A stretch of 64,000 nucleotides of DNA from Streptomyces iranensis (GCF_017874715.1 NZ_JAGGLR010000012.1:264028-328027), one strand, 5' to 3'. Numbered from the stretch's first letter, positions 15,914 through 24,456 are shown. Translations and numbers: made by a program. The notes: a model not told the origin generated them from the letters alone.

Positions 15914-17314
15914 ATGTCGACCGACATGTACGGCGTACGGGTTCTAGCCGTGGATCCGGATGAGCTCCGCGCCCGGTTGAAGGTGTTCGTCGTCTACTAC
16001 GACGTCGGCTCGCGCACGCACATCCCGCTGCCGGACGAGGAGCCCAACACCTTCCTGCACTTCCTCTGGGAGGCCGCGTCCGGCTATCTGGGCGACGGCG
16101 ACGACCGCACGGGCCCGCTCGGGCGCGCCGTGAGCACCAGCCGGCTCCTCGACTACGAATGGGCCGATACCAACGCCCGCCGGTTCATCTCCCGGGTCGA
16201 GCGTGTGGAGCTCCGCAACTACCCGCTCGCGGACGACCGGTGGGAGGACATGCACGACTTCTACTACGAGCGCGACGGGGCCTGGCAGGACGAGGACCTG
16301 CTGATCCAGGCCGAATACGAGATCCGGGTCACCGACCGCAAGTGGCTGGAGCCGCTGAGCGTGGGCGACGGCTGGGGCTCGGCGGCCTTTCCGCTCAATG
16401 GCGACAGCTGGACGGCCGAGGACTCCCCGCACATACCCGATCTGGCCCGACCGGCCGTCACCCTGCGGCCGTTCGAGACCACGGCCGGCAGCGTCAAGTA
16501 CGACCACGTCAACGGGATGGACTTCTCCGACGACGGCAAGTACCTGGCCGTCTGCAGTGATCAAGGGCGGGTGTGGGTCTATGACACCGCCGACTGGAGC
16601 GAGGTGGTGCACACCCACGCCGGTGACTGGATCGTGCCGCTGATGATGTGGGTACCGGGCGGTCACGTCCTCGTGGTCAAGGGCTACAGCACCGGCGACG
16701 GAGCGGAGGAGCGGAAGCAGTGGGCCTACGACGTCGACCGGCGGGCGGAGACCGAGGCTCCATTCCAGCTCGGGCATCTGCGCTCACGCGACGGCGCGTA
16801 CCGGATCAGCCCGAACCGCGCGGGCGAGGGCGGCTTCGACCTGCATGGCGACGAGCGTGAGCCCTTCCGCCGCATCTCCCACGCCGGTGAGTGGGACCCG
16901 ATCCAGTGCACGGCCTTCTCCGGCGGCTCGTCGCGGCTCTTCCTCGGCGCGCAGCAGAACCTCTATGTCGTCGACCCGGCGACGGGCGAGGTGATCGACA
17001 AGGTCGACGATGCCTCGGAACGGCTGTTCACCCTCGCTTCGAACGAGGACGGCAGCTATCTGGCCGTCGGCAGCTTCAGCCGCAAGCTGAGCTATCTGGA
17101 GTTCGGTGAGAGGCGTCCGCACGAACTGTGCGTCTGGCGAACGGCGGACAAGAAGATCATCCTGGGCCGTCAGATGCGCACCTACGTCGACGCCCTCAGC
17201 TGGTCCCCGGACGACCGCTGGCTCGCCGCCGCCCTGGAACCCCTCTCCGACAAGGGCTTCCACCGCGGCAAGGCCGAGCTGGCCATCTTTCCGATGGGCC
17301 CGGTCGACGCGTGA
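15914..17314 (+). CDS. WD40/beta-propeller-like protein of unknown function
   Basis: A 466-residue soluble protein. The N-terminal third (about 1-190) is acidic and unrecognised. The C-terminal part has repeating blade-like units: MDFSDDGKYLAVCSDQGRVW followed by VYDTADW, CTAFSGGSSRLFLGAQQNLY, LASNEDGSYLAVGSFS and LSWSPDDRWLAAALEPLS. The pattern of 'S.DG.yLAv' and 'W.y.D' is typical of WD40 or YVTN-type propellers. The start at 15914 follows GAGGGGGACGACG; the earlier in-frame start at 15878 lacks a ribosome site. No signal peptide. It is monocistronic and could be a scaffold or sensor protein. Family confidence is moderate; role unknown. Confidence 0.75.
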   Translation: MSTDMYGVRVLAVDPDELRARLKVFVVYYDVGSRTHIPLPDEEPNTFLHFLWEAASGYLGDGDDRTGPLGRAVSTSRLLDYEWADTNARRFISRVERVELRNYPLADDRWEDMHDFYYERDGAWQDEDLLIQAEYEIRVTDRKWLEPLSVGDGWGSAAFPLNGDSWTAEDSPHIPDLARPAVTLRPFETTAGSVKYDHVNGMDFSDDGKYLAVCSDQGRVWVYDTADWSEVVHTHAGDWIVPLMMWVPGGHVLVVKGYSTGDGAEERKQWAYDVDRRAETEAPFQLGHLRSRDGAYRISPNRAGEGGFDLHGDEREPFRRISHAGEWDPIQCTAFSGGSSRLFLGAQQNLYVVDPATGEVIDKVDDASERLFTLASNEDGSYLAVGSFSRKLSYLEFGERRPHELCVWRTADKKIILGRQMRTYVDALSWSPDDRWLAAALEPLSDKGFHRGKAELAIFPMGPVDA

Positions 17315-17774
17315 GGACCGCGGACGGCGCCCCTTTCCCGTGCGCGCGGGGCGGCCTGAAAGGGCCTGCTGACCACCGCCCAAGTGACATCCGTCGGCGG
17401 GTACTGATCCATGCCGCGGCCGACGGTCGGGCATCTGCTGTCCGGATCGCCACTGCGCGCGACGGCCGGGCGATCGGGACCGCACGCGCCGGACGGGCAC
17501 GCCTGCCTCGCGAGATGCGCACCGTTCCGGCAAGGTGATCCAGGACGGTGTGTGCCCGGTCCTGGACCGGCTGGGCGCCGGTCACAGTCCCCGCTCGCTC
17601 ACCCTTTTGTCGCCAGACGGGATCGGCATCGAGGCGAGCGGCCGCAGCCGCTGGTCGATGCCGCTGCGGCTCACTGTGAGGCTCAGCCTGGCAAACCAGG
17701 GTGCTCAGTCACAGAGGTAGCCGCGTCTGCCGGATCAGCACCCCGGCCCCGGACAAGAGCAAAGCCCCGGGGGG
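17315..17774. other. No recognisable gene
   Basis: About 460 nt after the propeller gene. Short open frames exist on both strands, but none has a domain, ribosome site or codon pattern that convinces me. It borders a transposase remnant and is probably decayed sequence. Confidence 0.4.
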
Positions 17775-17885
17775 GGATCGCCGTACTCAACGACCAGGCC
17801 CCGACGCTGGAGCAGGTCATCGAGCGCGCGAAAGCGGCCGGTCACACACATAATGCTCGACGGCACCCTTGACGGCCTCGCACCG
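17775..17885 (+). pseudogene. IS5-like transposase fragment
   Basis: The segment reads LNDQAPTLEQVIERAKAAGH-TH and, after a frame change, MLDGTL. In Streptomyces IS5/IS1647-type transposases the stretch 'PTLEQVIERAKAAGHTHVMLDGTL' comes just before the catalytic DDE region. Only this piece, with an internal indel, is left; neither end of the element is visible. Confidence 0.5.
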
Positions 17886-17978
17886 TGCACGGGCAGGCAG
17901 CGGACCGGCCGGGGCCGCCCGTCGAGCTCTCTGCACCACGGCCCGCGGCCCGCGGCCCCGCAGACAAGGCCACCGCGC

Positions 17979-19226
17979 TCAGGCGGCGGCCTCCGGGTAT
18001 ACGGGAAGCCGCCAGTCGCCGCCCCGGTCCTCCTTCGAGAACCGCGCGACGAGACCGGGGACGCGCAGGAAACAGGCCAGCGCCGTGACGGAGTGAAAGG
18101 CGTCGATGCCCAGCTGGTGCTGGGGCATGCCCAGCCGCAGCAGATGCGGCTTCACCTCGCCCTGGATCTCGTCGACGAACGGGCGCAGCGTGGTGTCGTA
18201 GTTCGCCAGCGCGGTGGGCAGGTCGCCGGCGTGCCGGTTGATCTCACCGGCCAGCACATAGGCGCCGACCAGGCCGCCGGAGACGCCCATGCCGCTGTAG
18301 GGGGACGCGCAGTGCGCGGCGTCCCCGGCCAGGGCCACGCGCCCCTTCGACCACGTGTTGGTGCGCACCTGCACGACCTCCTGGGAGAAGAAGCTCCCGG
18401 TCGTCTCCATGCCGTCGATGAACCGCCCGGTCTGCCATCCCGCGTCGCGGAAGCGGTCGGCCCAGAACTGCTTCTGTCGCTCGACGGGCTCGCGGTGGAT
18501 GGCCGAGGCTTCCGCGGAGTCCTCCCGCAGCACGAAGTAGACCTGGGTCTCGGCGGGGTTGTGACTCCTGCGCATGATCATCCGGCCGCCGGGGGCGTTG
18601 TAGGTGTCCCGGATGTTGGTGTCCGTCGCAGTGCGCGGGACGAACCAGTACGCCATGTGGATACCCAGCCGCCAGTACGGGTCAGCGGTGCCCGGCGGCA
18701 GGATGGCCCGCCTGATGCGCGAGCCCTGCCCGTCCGCGCCGACCAGGAGATCGAAATCATCCGAGGAGCCGTCTGAGAAGTGGGCGGTGACGCGCTTGTC
18801 GACCTGGTCGAAGCTCTCCACGCTCACGCCGAAGACGTAGTCCACATCGTCCTTCGCCGCATCGTGCAGGATGCGCACCAGATCCCCGCGCATGATCTCG
18901 TACTCCGAGGTCAGCGTCTGCCGGCCCCGCCCCGAGGTATTGGCCATGATCGTCGCCCGCGCCTTGCCCTTCGCGTTCACGAAGGCGACGCCGGCTTCGT
19001 CCACGAGCTTGCTCCGCACGACGCCCAACAGCCCCATGCGCTTGACGGCGTCGATGCCCTGGCCCCGCAGGTCGACCTGGGCACCCGTGGCGCGCAGCGC
19101 CGGGAAGCGTTCGACGACGGTCACCCGGTGGCCACCCCTGGCCAGCCAGAAGGCCAGGGCCTGTCCCGCGACGCCGCCGCCGCAGATGAGGACCTTCAGC
19201 GCGTCATTTCCTGCTCGGTGTGCCAT
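17979..19226 (-). CDS. FAD-dependent monooxygenase (TetX/PHBH-like aromatic hydroxylase)
   Basis: A 415-residue class A flavoprotein monooxygenase using FAD and NAD(P)H. The N-terminal dinucleotide motif GGGVAG is at residues 16-21, followed by VTVVERFPALRATGAQVDL. The second FAD motif is GADGQGSRIRRAIL and the third GRVALAGDAAHCASPYSGMG. This arrangement is shared by tetracycline-inactivating TetX and polyketide hydroxylases. The gene is divergent from a TetR regulator, with two tetO-like operators between them, which strongly implies that the regulator represses it until a small ligand is present. A role in detoxifying or modifying an aromatic or polyketide compound is likely but unproven. 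Confidence 0.88.
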   Translation of the reverse strand: MAHRAGNDALKVLICGGGVAGQALAFWLARGGHRVTVVERFPALRATGAQVDLRGQGIDAVKRMGLLGVVRSKLVDEAGVAFVNAKGKARATIMANTSGRGRQTLTSEYEIMRGDLVRILHDAAKDDVDYVFGVSVESFDQVDKRVTAHFSDGSSDDFDLLVGADGQGSRIRRAILPPGTADPYWRLGIHMAYWFVPRTATDTNIRDTYNAPGGRMIMRRSHNPAETQVYFVLREDSAEASAIHREPVERQKQFWADRFRDAGWQTGRFIDGMETTGSFFSQEVVQVRTNTWSKGRVALAGDAAHCASPYSGMGVSGGLVGAYVLAGEINRHAGDLPTALANYDTTLRPFVDEIQGEVKPHLLRLGMPQHQLGIDAFHSVTALACFLRVPGLVARFSKEDRGGDWRLPVYPEAAA

Positions 19227-19240
19227 CGCGCATGCCTTTT

Positions 19241-19285
19241 CTATCGGTGATAGGTAGATTGGCCAGCGTGGCCTATCACCGATAG
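19241..19285. promoter_or_regulatory. Pair of tetO-like operators between the FAD monooxygenase and TetR genes
   Basis: CTATCGGTGATAGG (19241-19254) and CCTATCACCGATAG (19272-19285) are exact reverse complements of each other, and each is itself a near-palindrome closely matching the classical tet operator core CTATCA-TGATAG. They lie between divergent starts at 19226 and 19295, so one TetR dimer per box could shut both promoters. Confidence 0.8.
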
Positions 19286-19294
19286 ATTGTCAAA

Positions 19295-19858
19295 GTGAAG
19301 ATGAACCGCGAGACCGTCGTGGGCGAGGCGCTCGACCTGCTCGACGAGGTCGGACTGGACGCCGTCAGCACCAGACGGCTCGCCCAGCGGCTGGGCGTCG
19401 AGCAGCCGTCGCTCTACTACCACTTCCGCAACAAGAAGGAGCTGCTCAGCGCGATGGCCGAGGCCGCCATGGCGCCGCATGCGGCGGCTGCGCTGCCAGC
19501 GCCCGGCGAGGACTGGCGTGAGTGGTTCACACAGAACACGCGCGGCTTCCGCCGCACCCTGCTGATGCGGCGTGACGGTGCACGGCTGCACGCCGGAACC
19601 AGCCCCGTGGCAGATCTTGACCGCATCGCCCGCAAGATGGCCTTCCTGGTGGCCTCCGGCGTCCCGGAGCGTGAGGCACAGATGGCGATGCTGGCCGCCG
19701 GCCGCTTCACGGTCGGCTGCGTCCTGGAGCAGCAGGCGGACACCGGTGGCGCGGACCCGGCGGCCGGCCTCCCGCCGATCGATCACGAGTCGGCGTTCGA
19801 GGCCGGGCTCGCCCTCATGCTGAACGGCCTGATGCACCGCGTCGGCGGCACGCCGTAG
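19295..19858 (+). CDS. TetR-family repressor with TetR-type C-terminal domain
   Basis: A 187-residue regulator. Its N-terminal HTH reads DAVSTRRLAQRLGVEQPSLY followed by YHFRNKKELL, very close to Tn10-type TetR. The C-terminal part resembles the tetracycline-repressor ligand-binding domain (GFRRTLLMRRDGARLHAGT; MAMLAAGRFTVGCVLEQQ). It starts at a GTG (19295), with an ATG two codons later as an alternative. Two tetO-like boxes lie directly upstream, shared with the divergent monooxygenase. Most likely it represses itself and the monooxygenase and is released by an antibiotic-like ligand. Both genes together look like a resistance or tailoring cassette. Confidence 0.9.
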   Translation: MKMNRETVVGEALDLLDEVGLDAVSTRRLAQRLGVEQPSLYYHFRNKKELLSAMAEAAMAPHAAAALPAPGEDWREWFTQNTRGFRRTLLMRRDGARLHAGTSPVADLDRIARKMAFLVASGVPEREAQMAMLAAGRFTVGCVLEQQADTGGADPAAGLPPIDHESAFEAGLALMLNGLMHRVGGTP

Positions 19859-19905
19859 CCGTACGCAACACGCCCCAGCGGCGGGCGAAACGCCGTCCAG
19901 CGACG

Positions 19906-20592
19906 TCAGCGCGTGGCCTTCGCCAGTGCTTCCCTCACTTCGTCGGCCGTCCTGATCGCAGGGCCGTGGATCCCGTTCTCGTCCCGCTCGGTCGTGTCGT
20001 CGGTGTATACGGCGTAGGCAAGACGGCCGAGCTCGAACCGCCATCCCTCCGCGAGGGGACCGGCGTCGACGACGCTGTAGCCAATGCTGCCGATGAACTC
20101 GGCCGCCGCCGTCTTGGCCTCCGCGTCGTCCCCCGCCATCGTGAGGTGGGTGCGGTCCGGGGCGCCCGATGGGCGTGCCAGGAGCGACATATGGCGGTAG
20201 TACAGGTTGTTGAAGCACTTAACGACCTTCGACTTCTCCAAGTGCTTCTGAAGGAGTTCGCTGACGGTCACCGCACCGCTTTCCAGCTCGGGGACCGTGC
20301 CGTCCCGCTCGGCGAAGTAGTTGCTCGTGTCGATGATTACCTTGCCCACCAGTTCTGCGGCGGGGACATCCCGGAGGGCATACAGCGGCAAGCTCACCAC
20401 GACCAGGTCACCCGCGAGAGCGGCTTCCACCGGCGGCGCCGCGCTCGCCCGCTCACCCAGTTCGGCGACCAAATCGGCCAGGGACTCCGGGCCTCGCGAG
20501 TTACTCAGAACCACATGGTGTCCTGCGGCGACCGCCATCCTCGCGAGGTTGGAACCGATCTTGCCCGTACCGATCAACCCGATGGTCGACAT
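19906..20592 (-). CDS. NADPH-dependent F420 reductase-like oxidoreductase
   Basis: A 228-residue protein with the N-terminal NADP-binding motif IGLIGTGKIGSNLARMAVAA and SNSRGPESL after it, as in F420H2:NADP oxidoreductases and related 'NAD(P)-binding' proteins. It continues with LVVVSLPLYALRDVPAAEL, VIIDTSNYFAERDG and KCFNNLYYRHM. The start at 20592 (MSTIGLIG) follows GAGGAGAGAT; the longer open frame upstream is a decayed SDR gene. Members use NADPH to reduce F420 or an unknown acceptor, and many are stress-linked. It stands convergent to the TetR gene and next to the AraC regulator gene, with no operon partner. Confidence 0.8.
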   Translation of the reverse strand: MSTIGLIGTGKIGSNLARMAVAAGHHVVLSNSRGPESLADLVAELGERASAAPPVEAALAGDLVVVSLPLYALRDVPAAELVGKVIIDTSNYFAERDGTVPELESGAVTVSELLQKHLEKSKVVKCFNNLYYRHMSLLARPSGAPDRTHLTMAGDDAEAKTAAAEFIGSIGYSVVDAGPLAEGWRFELGRLAYAVYTDDTTERDENGIHGPAIRTADEVREALAKATR

Positions 20593-20645
20593 ATCTCTCC
20601 TCAGCGCTGTACTTCGGTTGTCCGTTGCCGGAATGCGCATCGCGC

Positions 20646-20830
20646 CTACCAGCCCACCGGGCCGTTCAGGTCGAAGAAGCTGCCGCTGGGGCCGTCCGCC
20701 GGGAGCGTGGCGGCGCGCACGACGGTCTTCGCGCCCCGCGAGGGATGCTGCGTTCCGAGGTTGTTTGTTCAGGTCGGTGGCGTTGTAGCCGCGGCTTCGC
20801 CGCGCCCCTGGTGGCGGCATCCCAGCCAGA
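20646..20830 (-). pseudogene. SDR C-terminal remnant with frameshift
   Basis: On the minus strand one frame reads GYNATDLN and then homology moves to another frame with NNLGTQHPSRGAKTVVRAAT and LPADGPSGSFFDLNGPVGW before a TAG at 20646-20648. This is the C-terminal part of a carbonyl-reductase-like SDR. A one-base change in the AACAAACAAC run breaks it, and the NAD-binding half is absent. Confidence 0.65.
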
Positions 20831-20937
20831 CGGCGTTTGCTTCGTGCCGTTCATGAAGTCGATCCTGCAGGACCAGGGCGGTACGATCCATCACGTGAAG
20901 TCTCCATTTCTTTACGCATCATCCATGAGAGGGGTCC

Positions 20938-21960
20938 GTGCTCGGCTCCAGTGATCCGATCGCTGACGCCATCGGTCTTCTGCGGCCCCGCACCGTGGTC
21001 GAACCCCGCCTCCATGCTGCGGGGCCATGGGCGGTGCGCTTCGATCCGTTCCCGCATGTGAAACTCGGCGTCGTCGTGCGTGGCGAATGCCAACTGGCCC
21101 TCGAAGGACACGAACCCGTGCTCTTGAGGGAGGGCGACTTCTACCTACTGGGCAACCCTCCGCCCTACGTGCTGGCCGGCACGCTCACCGCGGAGCCGCG
21201 CCCCGCGAAGCCGCTGTGGGACAGCGCCGCGAACGGCGCTGTGCGGATCGGAGCCGAGGCCGACGAAGACACATACCTGTGCGGTGGGCACTTCACCTTC
21301 GACGACACGAACGCCTCGATCCTGCTCGATGTTCTGCCGCCGCTCGTGCACGTCCATGCCGCAGATCCTCGAGGCAAGCTGCTTGCGCACCTGAGCGAAC
21401 TGCTGGTCACAGAGGTCGAGACCACCGCCGTCGGCGGCTCTTTGGTCCTGGACCATCTCGCACAGATCCTGTTCGTCCATATGCTGCGCGCCCACGCCGA
21501 CCAAGCAGATCGGCCCACCGGCTGGCTGGGAGCGCTCAACGACGACGGCATCGGTGCCGCACTGCGCGCCATGCACGCGGACGTGGCGCACCGCTGGACA
21601 CTCGAAGAGCTCGCCGGTATCAGCCGCATGTCACGCTCGGCGTTCGCCGCATCCTTCAAGAATCAGGTCGGAACCGCACCACTGGAGTACTTGATCGAGT
21701 GGCGAATGAGCCTTGCCCGCGATGCCCTGCGCCGCGGCACCCGATCGATCTCCGAGCTCGCCTTCGCGACCGGCTATCAATCCGAGAGCGCGTTCAGCAC
21801 CGCATTCCGCCGAGTGGTCGGCTCCTCACCCAAACAATTCCGCGATGCAGCACATCGCGCTGCGAACAGCGGGTGCGGCAGCTGCGGATCGCTGTCGGAC
21901 GCGAGTCCCGCGGCTCCGACACCGGCAAGAAGATCAACGGCCGCAAGCGGTTCATCGTGA
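20938..21960 (+). CDS. AraC-family regulator with cupin sensor; 3' end altered by an IS remnant
   Basis: A 340-residue regulator. Residues about 20-190 form an AraC-type cupin ligand domain (KLGVVVRGECQLALEGHEP; LLREGDFYLLGNPPPYVL). The C-terminal double HTH is complete: WTLEELAGISRMSRSAFAAS, then SISELAFATGYQSESAFSTA and FRRVVGSSPKQFR. Such proteins normally end a few residues after SPKQFR. Here the frame runs on about 35 Ser/Ala-rich residues through DNA that encodes an IS5-type transposase in another frame, so the natural stop was lost on insertion. GTG start with GAGAGGGG upstream. Its target may be the neighbouring reductase or the cyclase gene. Confidence 0.85.
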   Translation: MLGSSDPIADAIGLLRPRTVVEPRLHAAGPWAVRFDPFPHVKLGVVVRGECQLALEGHEPVLLREGDFYLLGNPPPYVLAGTLTAEPRPAKPLWDSAANGAVRIGAEADEDTYLCGGHFTFDDTNASILLDVLPPLVHVHAADPRGKLLAHLSELLVTEVETTAVGGSLVLDHLAQILFVHMLRAHADQADRPTGWLGALNDDGIGAALRAMHADVAHRWTLEELAGISRMSRSAFAASFKNQVGTAPLEYLIEWRMSLARDALRRGTRSISELAFATGYQSESAFSTAFRRVVGSSPKQFRDAAHRAANSGCGSCGSLSDASPAAPTPARRSTAASGSS

Positions 21961-21970
21961 CCGACACTTG
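21870..21970 (+). mobile_element. IS5-family transposase fragment (catalytic mid-region)
   Basis: In a frame different from the AraC gene this DNA reads VRQLRIAVGRESRGSDTGKK followed by INGRKRFIVTDT. This is the 'D.GKKI.GRKRH..VDT' block that surrounds a catalytic Asp of IS5-type transposases. Both sides are truncated. A fragment of the N-terminal part of a similar transposase is present at 23115-23318 on the other strand. Confidence 0.65.
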
Positions 21971-22153
21971 CCGCTCGGTAACTGCATCAGCACTACCTCG
22001 CACGCAATATCAACGGCTACCGGTGCCACAGCACCACAAGGGTGCCGTAGCCTACCTCCTGACCGGCCGACCGCCGGCCCACTGAGCCAGTGTCATGCCA
22101 GCTCAGCGGGGCTTGGTGCCTCGAACCGCGAGACCGGAGGAGTCGATGCTGGG

Positions 22154-23110
22154 ATGACGGCAGAGCGACCGATGCCCACACAGGACGACGTGCTCGGGTA
22201 CTTCAGCACGCTGTCGAACTGGGGACGGTGGGGCGACGACGACGAGCTCGGCACTCTGAACCACATCACCGACGACGTCCGGCTGGCGGCGGCGCGGGCC
22301 GTGCGCCACGGCAGGAGCGTGTCGTGTGCCTGGGAGGTTGCCGTACCGGAAGACATGGAGCGGTCGACGACGACGTGCCCGTGCGCCGCCGACATGCCGG
22401 GTGCCGAGGACATGCCGGTGCCCGCATTCCGGGACGACCGGCGCTGGGGCTTTTCGTCCGAGCGGCTCGGCATCACGTTCCACGGCAACACCCTCACCCA
22501 CATCGACTCGCCGTGCCACATCTTCTGGGACGGCACGATGTACAACGGGCGGTCGCACTCGTTGGTCGACGCCGCAATGGGATCGGCGTGGGCGGCCGTC
22601 ACGGCGGCGGCGAACGGGATCATCACGCGTGGTGTCCTGCTGGACATTGCGAGGGTCCGCGATGTTCCGTGGTTGGAACCGGGGCAGGGTGTGTTTCCCG
22701 ACGATCTCGAGGAGGCCGAGCGTCGCCAGGGTGTGCGGGTGCGATCCGGCGATGCGGTACTCCTGCGGACCGGCTATGGCCGCGTCCGGCACGAGGCCGG
22801 TGAGGCCGGCGGTTTCACGCAGGCCGGCTGGCACGCGTCCTGCCTGCCGTGGCTGCGTGAACGGGAGGTCGCGCTGATCGGCGCTGACACTCCCCAGGAC
22901 GTTCAGCCGTCGGGGTACGACGACGTGTTGATGCCGGTTCACGCCGTGAGCCTCGTTGCGATGGGTCTGTGGCTGCTCGACAACTGCGACCTGGAGGTGT
23001 GCGCGACGACGGCTGCCGAGCTCGGCCAGTGGGACTTCCACCTCGCAGTCGCGCCGGTCCGCTTCGCCGGTACGTCCGGCAGCCCGGTCAACCCGATCGC
23101 CACATTCTGA
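22154..23110 (+). CDS. Cyclase-family (kynurenine-formamidase-like) metal hydrolase
   Basis: A 318-residue protein of the cyclase/KynB superfamily of Zn- or Mn-dependent amide or lactone hydrolases. The signature is GITFHGNTLTHIDSPCHIFW, the HxxTHxDxPxH-type metal site. It also has a conserved N-terminal WGDDDELGTLNHI and the region DTPQDVQPSGYDD with MPVHAVSLVAMG. The start at 22154 is preceded by GGAGG at 22135-22139, somewhat far; ATG 22172 is an alternative. The gene lies between two opposite-facing transposase fragments, suggesting it arrived with or was rearranged by an IS5-type element. Substrate unknown; relatives act on aromatic amides, lactones or isatin-like rings. Confidence 0.85.
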   Translation: MTAERPMPTQDDVLGYFSTLSNWGRWGDDDELGTLNHITDDVRLAAARAVRHGRSVSCAWEVAVPEDMERSTTTCPCAADMPGAEDMPVPAFRDDRRWGFSSERLGITFHGNTLTHIDSPCHIFWDGTMYNGRSHSLVDAAMGSAWAAVTAAANGIITRGVLLDIARVRDVPWLEPGQGVFPDDLEEAERRQGVRVRSGDAVLLRTGYGRVRHEAGEAGGFTQAGWHASCLPWLREREVALIGADTPQDVQPSGYDDVLMPVHAVSLVAMGLWLLDNCDLEVCATTAAELGQWDFHLAVAPVRFAGTSGSPVNPIATF

Positions 23111-23114
23111 CCGC

Positions 23115-23318
23115 GGGACTCGCGTCTGCCAGGGCGGGAAGTCGGCCGCCAGTTGCCGCCACGCGCATCCGGTGCGCACCACATAAAGGATTCGCGTCCG
23201 CCAACGCGCGGCGGGGATGCTTCTCCGGCAGGTACTACGCCTGTCTCGTCGGCGGCACCAGCGCCGCTCGCGGAGCCCTGCGAAAGGCGGCATCACGAAC
23301 ATCGCAGCAGGCCACACC
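23115..23318 (-). mobile_element. IS5-family transposase N-terminal fragment
   Basis: The minus strand encodes ILYVVRTGCAWRQLAADFPP followed by WQT, the highly conserved N-terminal block of IS5-type transposases in actinomycetes. A degraded stretch comes before it and the frame is lost just after. It abuts the 3' end of the orphan gene 23320-24456. With the fragment at 21870-21970 it flanks the cyclase gene. Confidence 0.7.
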
Positions 23319-23319
23319 G

Positions 23320-24456
23320 TCATAGCGCACTACTCTTCTTGGAAAGGATCCATACGTAGTACCACTTTCCGCTCTTAATCACGTGAGGGCTATTTTCAAC
23401 CCTGGCTGTAATGGCCCCCCAAAAGGTCCCCGCAGTGGTGAATCCGAGAGTCGTGAGTACACGTTCGAGGACCGAGCCGTTCACAGCAATGAGCAAGGCC
23501 GCCGTCGATGCGGCCACAGCTCCAGTCACCGCCCAAACCCTCTTCCTCCTTGCCGCAAGGAATTCGGCCCGCATCGCCTGTACTTGGTCTTCGATCTCCA
23601 GACGCAGTTTGGTCAGCTCAATCTGGGTCTGCTCCCCGTTGAGCGCCTGATCCATAGAAAGGAAACTGCTACGCAGAAAATTACGAAACCCTCTGTATGA
23701 GTCAAACTCCCCCGTGGTGATCTTACTGAAGTCTTTGAGGGTGACACCCTCAATGAACGGCAGGTCGATTTCCAGGACAGGGCGGATGAGCCGATCCTTG
23801 ACCGGGTTCGACTCCGAGGGGTCGATCAGCCTCCCGTGCCTGATGATGTAGTCCACTGCGGCTACCTGCTCGACCGCCTGTGGGGGCTGTCTGACCCCCT
23901 GGACCATTTGTTGCCCACGAGTGGAATAGCTTGGGAGATACCAGGCGAGTCCAGCTTTGAGTAGCGACTCGGCTTGAAGCAGCCAGGTTCCGAGGGCCGC
24001 CAGGTCGGGGCAGTGCATGCCATAGGAAAGAGCGGTGTAGTTCACCTGCCTATGACGCCAATTCCCATTATCTTCCCGCGGTAATGTATATTGACGCGTC
24101 CGCGCCTCGTTCGCTGCCGCCAGCAGCACTCCCCATTCCGTGGGGTTGTACTCCCCCACCTCACAGTAGGGAGCGGTCCATCCATGGGACAGAAGCAAGG
24201 TGTCCGAGATGAGAATAGTACGCTTGGTGAGATCCTCGAATTTTCCGCTGTCAATCGTCAATCCAACACTGAAGCTGGACCGGACGAAGCTCGCTTCATC
24301 TCGGACCCTCCGCAGCTGTACATCGAAAAGCTTATTCCCGTAAATCTCGGCTACCCTTACCGGGTCTCTACGGACACCCGAAGGAAGTAGGCGGAAAACC
24401 TTACGCATTCGACGTGCGACGTCTGCGTCGCCAACTGCCTGTCCATAGCTCAGCAC
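23320..24456 (-). CDS. Orphan membrane-anchored protein, AT-richer than neighbours
   Basis: A 378-residue protein I do not recognise. The N-terminal 270 residues are mixed alpha/beta with many Tyr, Asn and Lys, unusual for this genome (NYTALSYGMHCPDLAALGTW; AVDYIIRHGRLIDPSESNPV). A helix rich in Glu, Gln and Leu follows (QTQIELTKLRLEIEDQVQAM), likely a coiled coil. Two closely spaced hydrophobic segments come near the C-terminus (VWAVTGAVAASTAALLIAV and about 340-355). The start at 24456 is GTG. Codon third positions are visibly less GC-rich than in flanking genes, a sign of recent transfer. A coiled coil plus a C-terminal membrane hairpin is a layout seen in some defence effectors, but no effector domain is visible. 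Confidence 0.6.
   Translation of the reverse strand: MLSYGQAVGDADVARRMRKVFRLLPSGVRRDPVRVAEIYGNKLFDVQLRRVRDEASFVRSSFSVGLTIDSGKFEDLTKRTILISDTLLLSHGWTAPYCEVGEYNPTEWGVLLAAANEARTRQYTLPREDNGNWRHRQVNYTALSYGMHCPDLAALGTWLLQAESLLKAGLAWYLPSYSTRGQQMVQGVRQPPQAVEQVAAVDYIIRHGRLIDPSESNPVKDRLIRPVLEIDLPFIEGVTLKDFSKITTGEFDSYRGFRNFLRSSFLSMDQALNGEQTQIELTKLRLEIEDQVQAMRAEFLAARRKRVWAVTGAVAASTAALLIAVNGSVLERVLTTLGFTTAGTFWGAITARVENSPHVIKSGKWYYVWILSKKSSAL

Noticed and set aside
15654..15947. 97-codon open frame upstream of the propeller protein
   Set aside because: No ribosome site, no recognisable domain, and it runs out of frame into a better supported gene.
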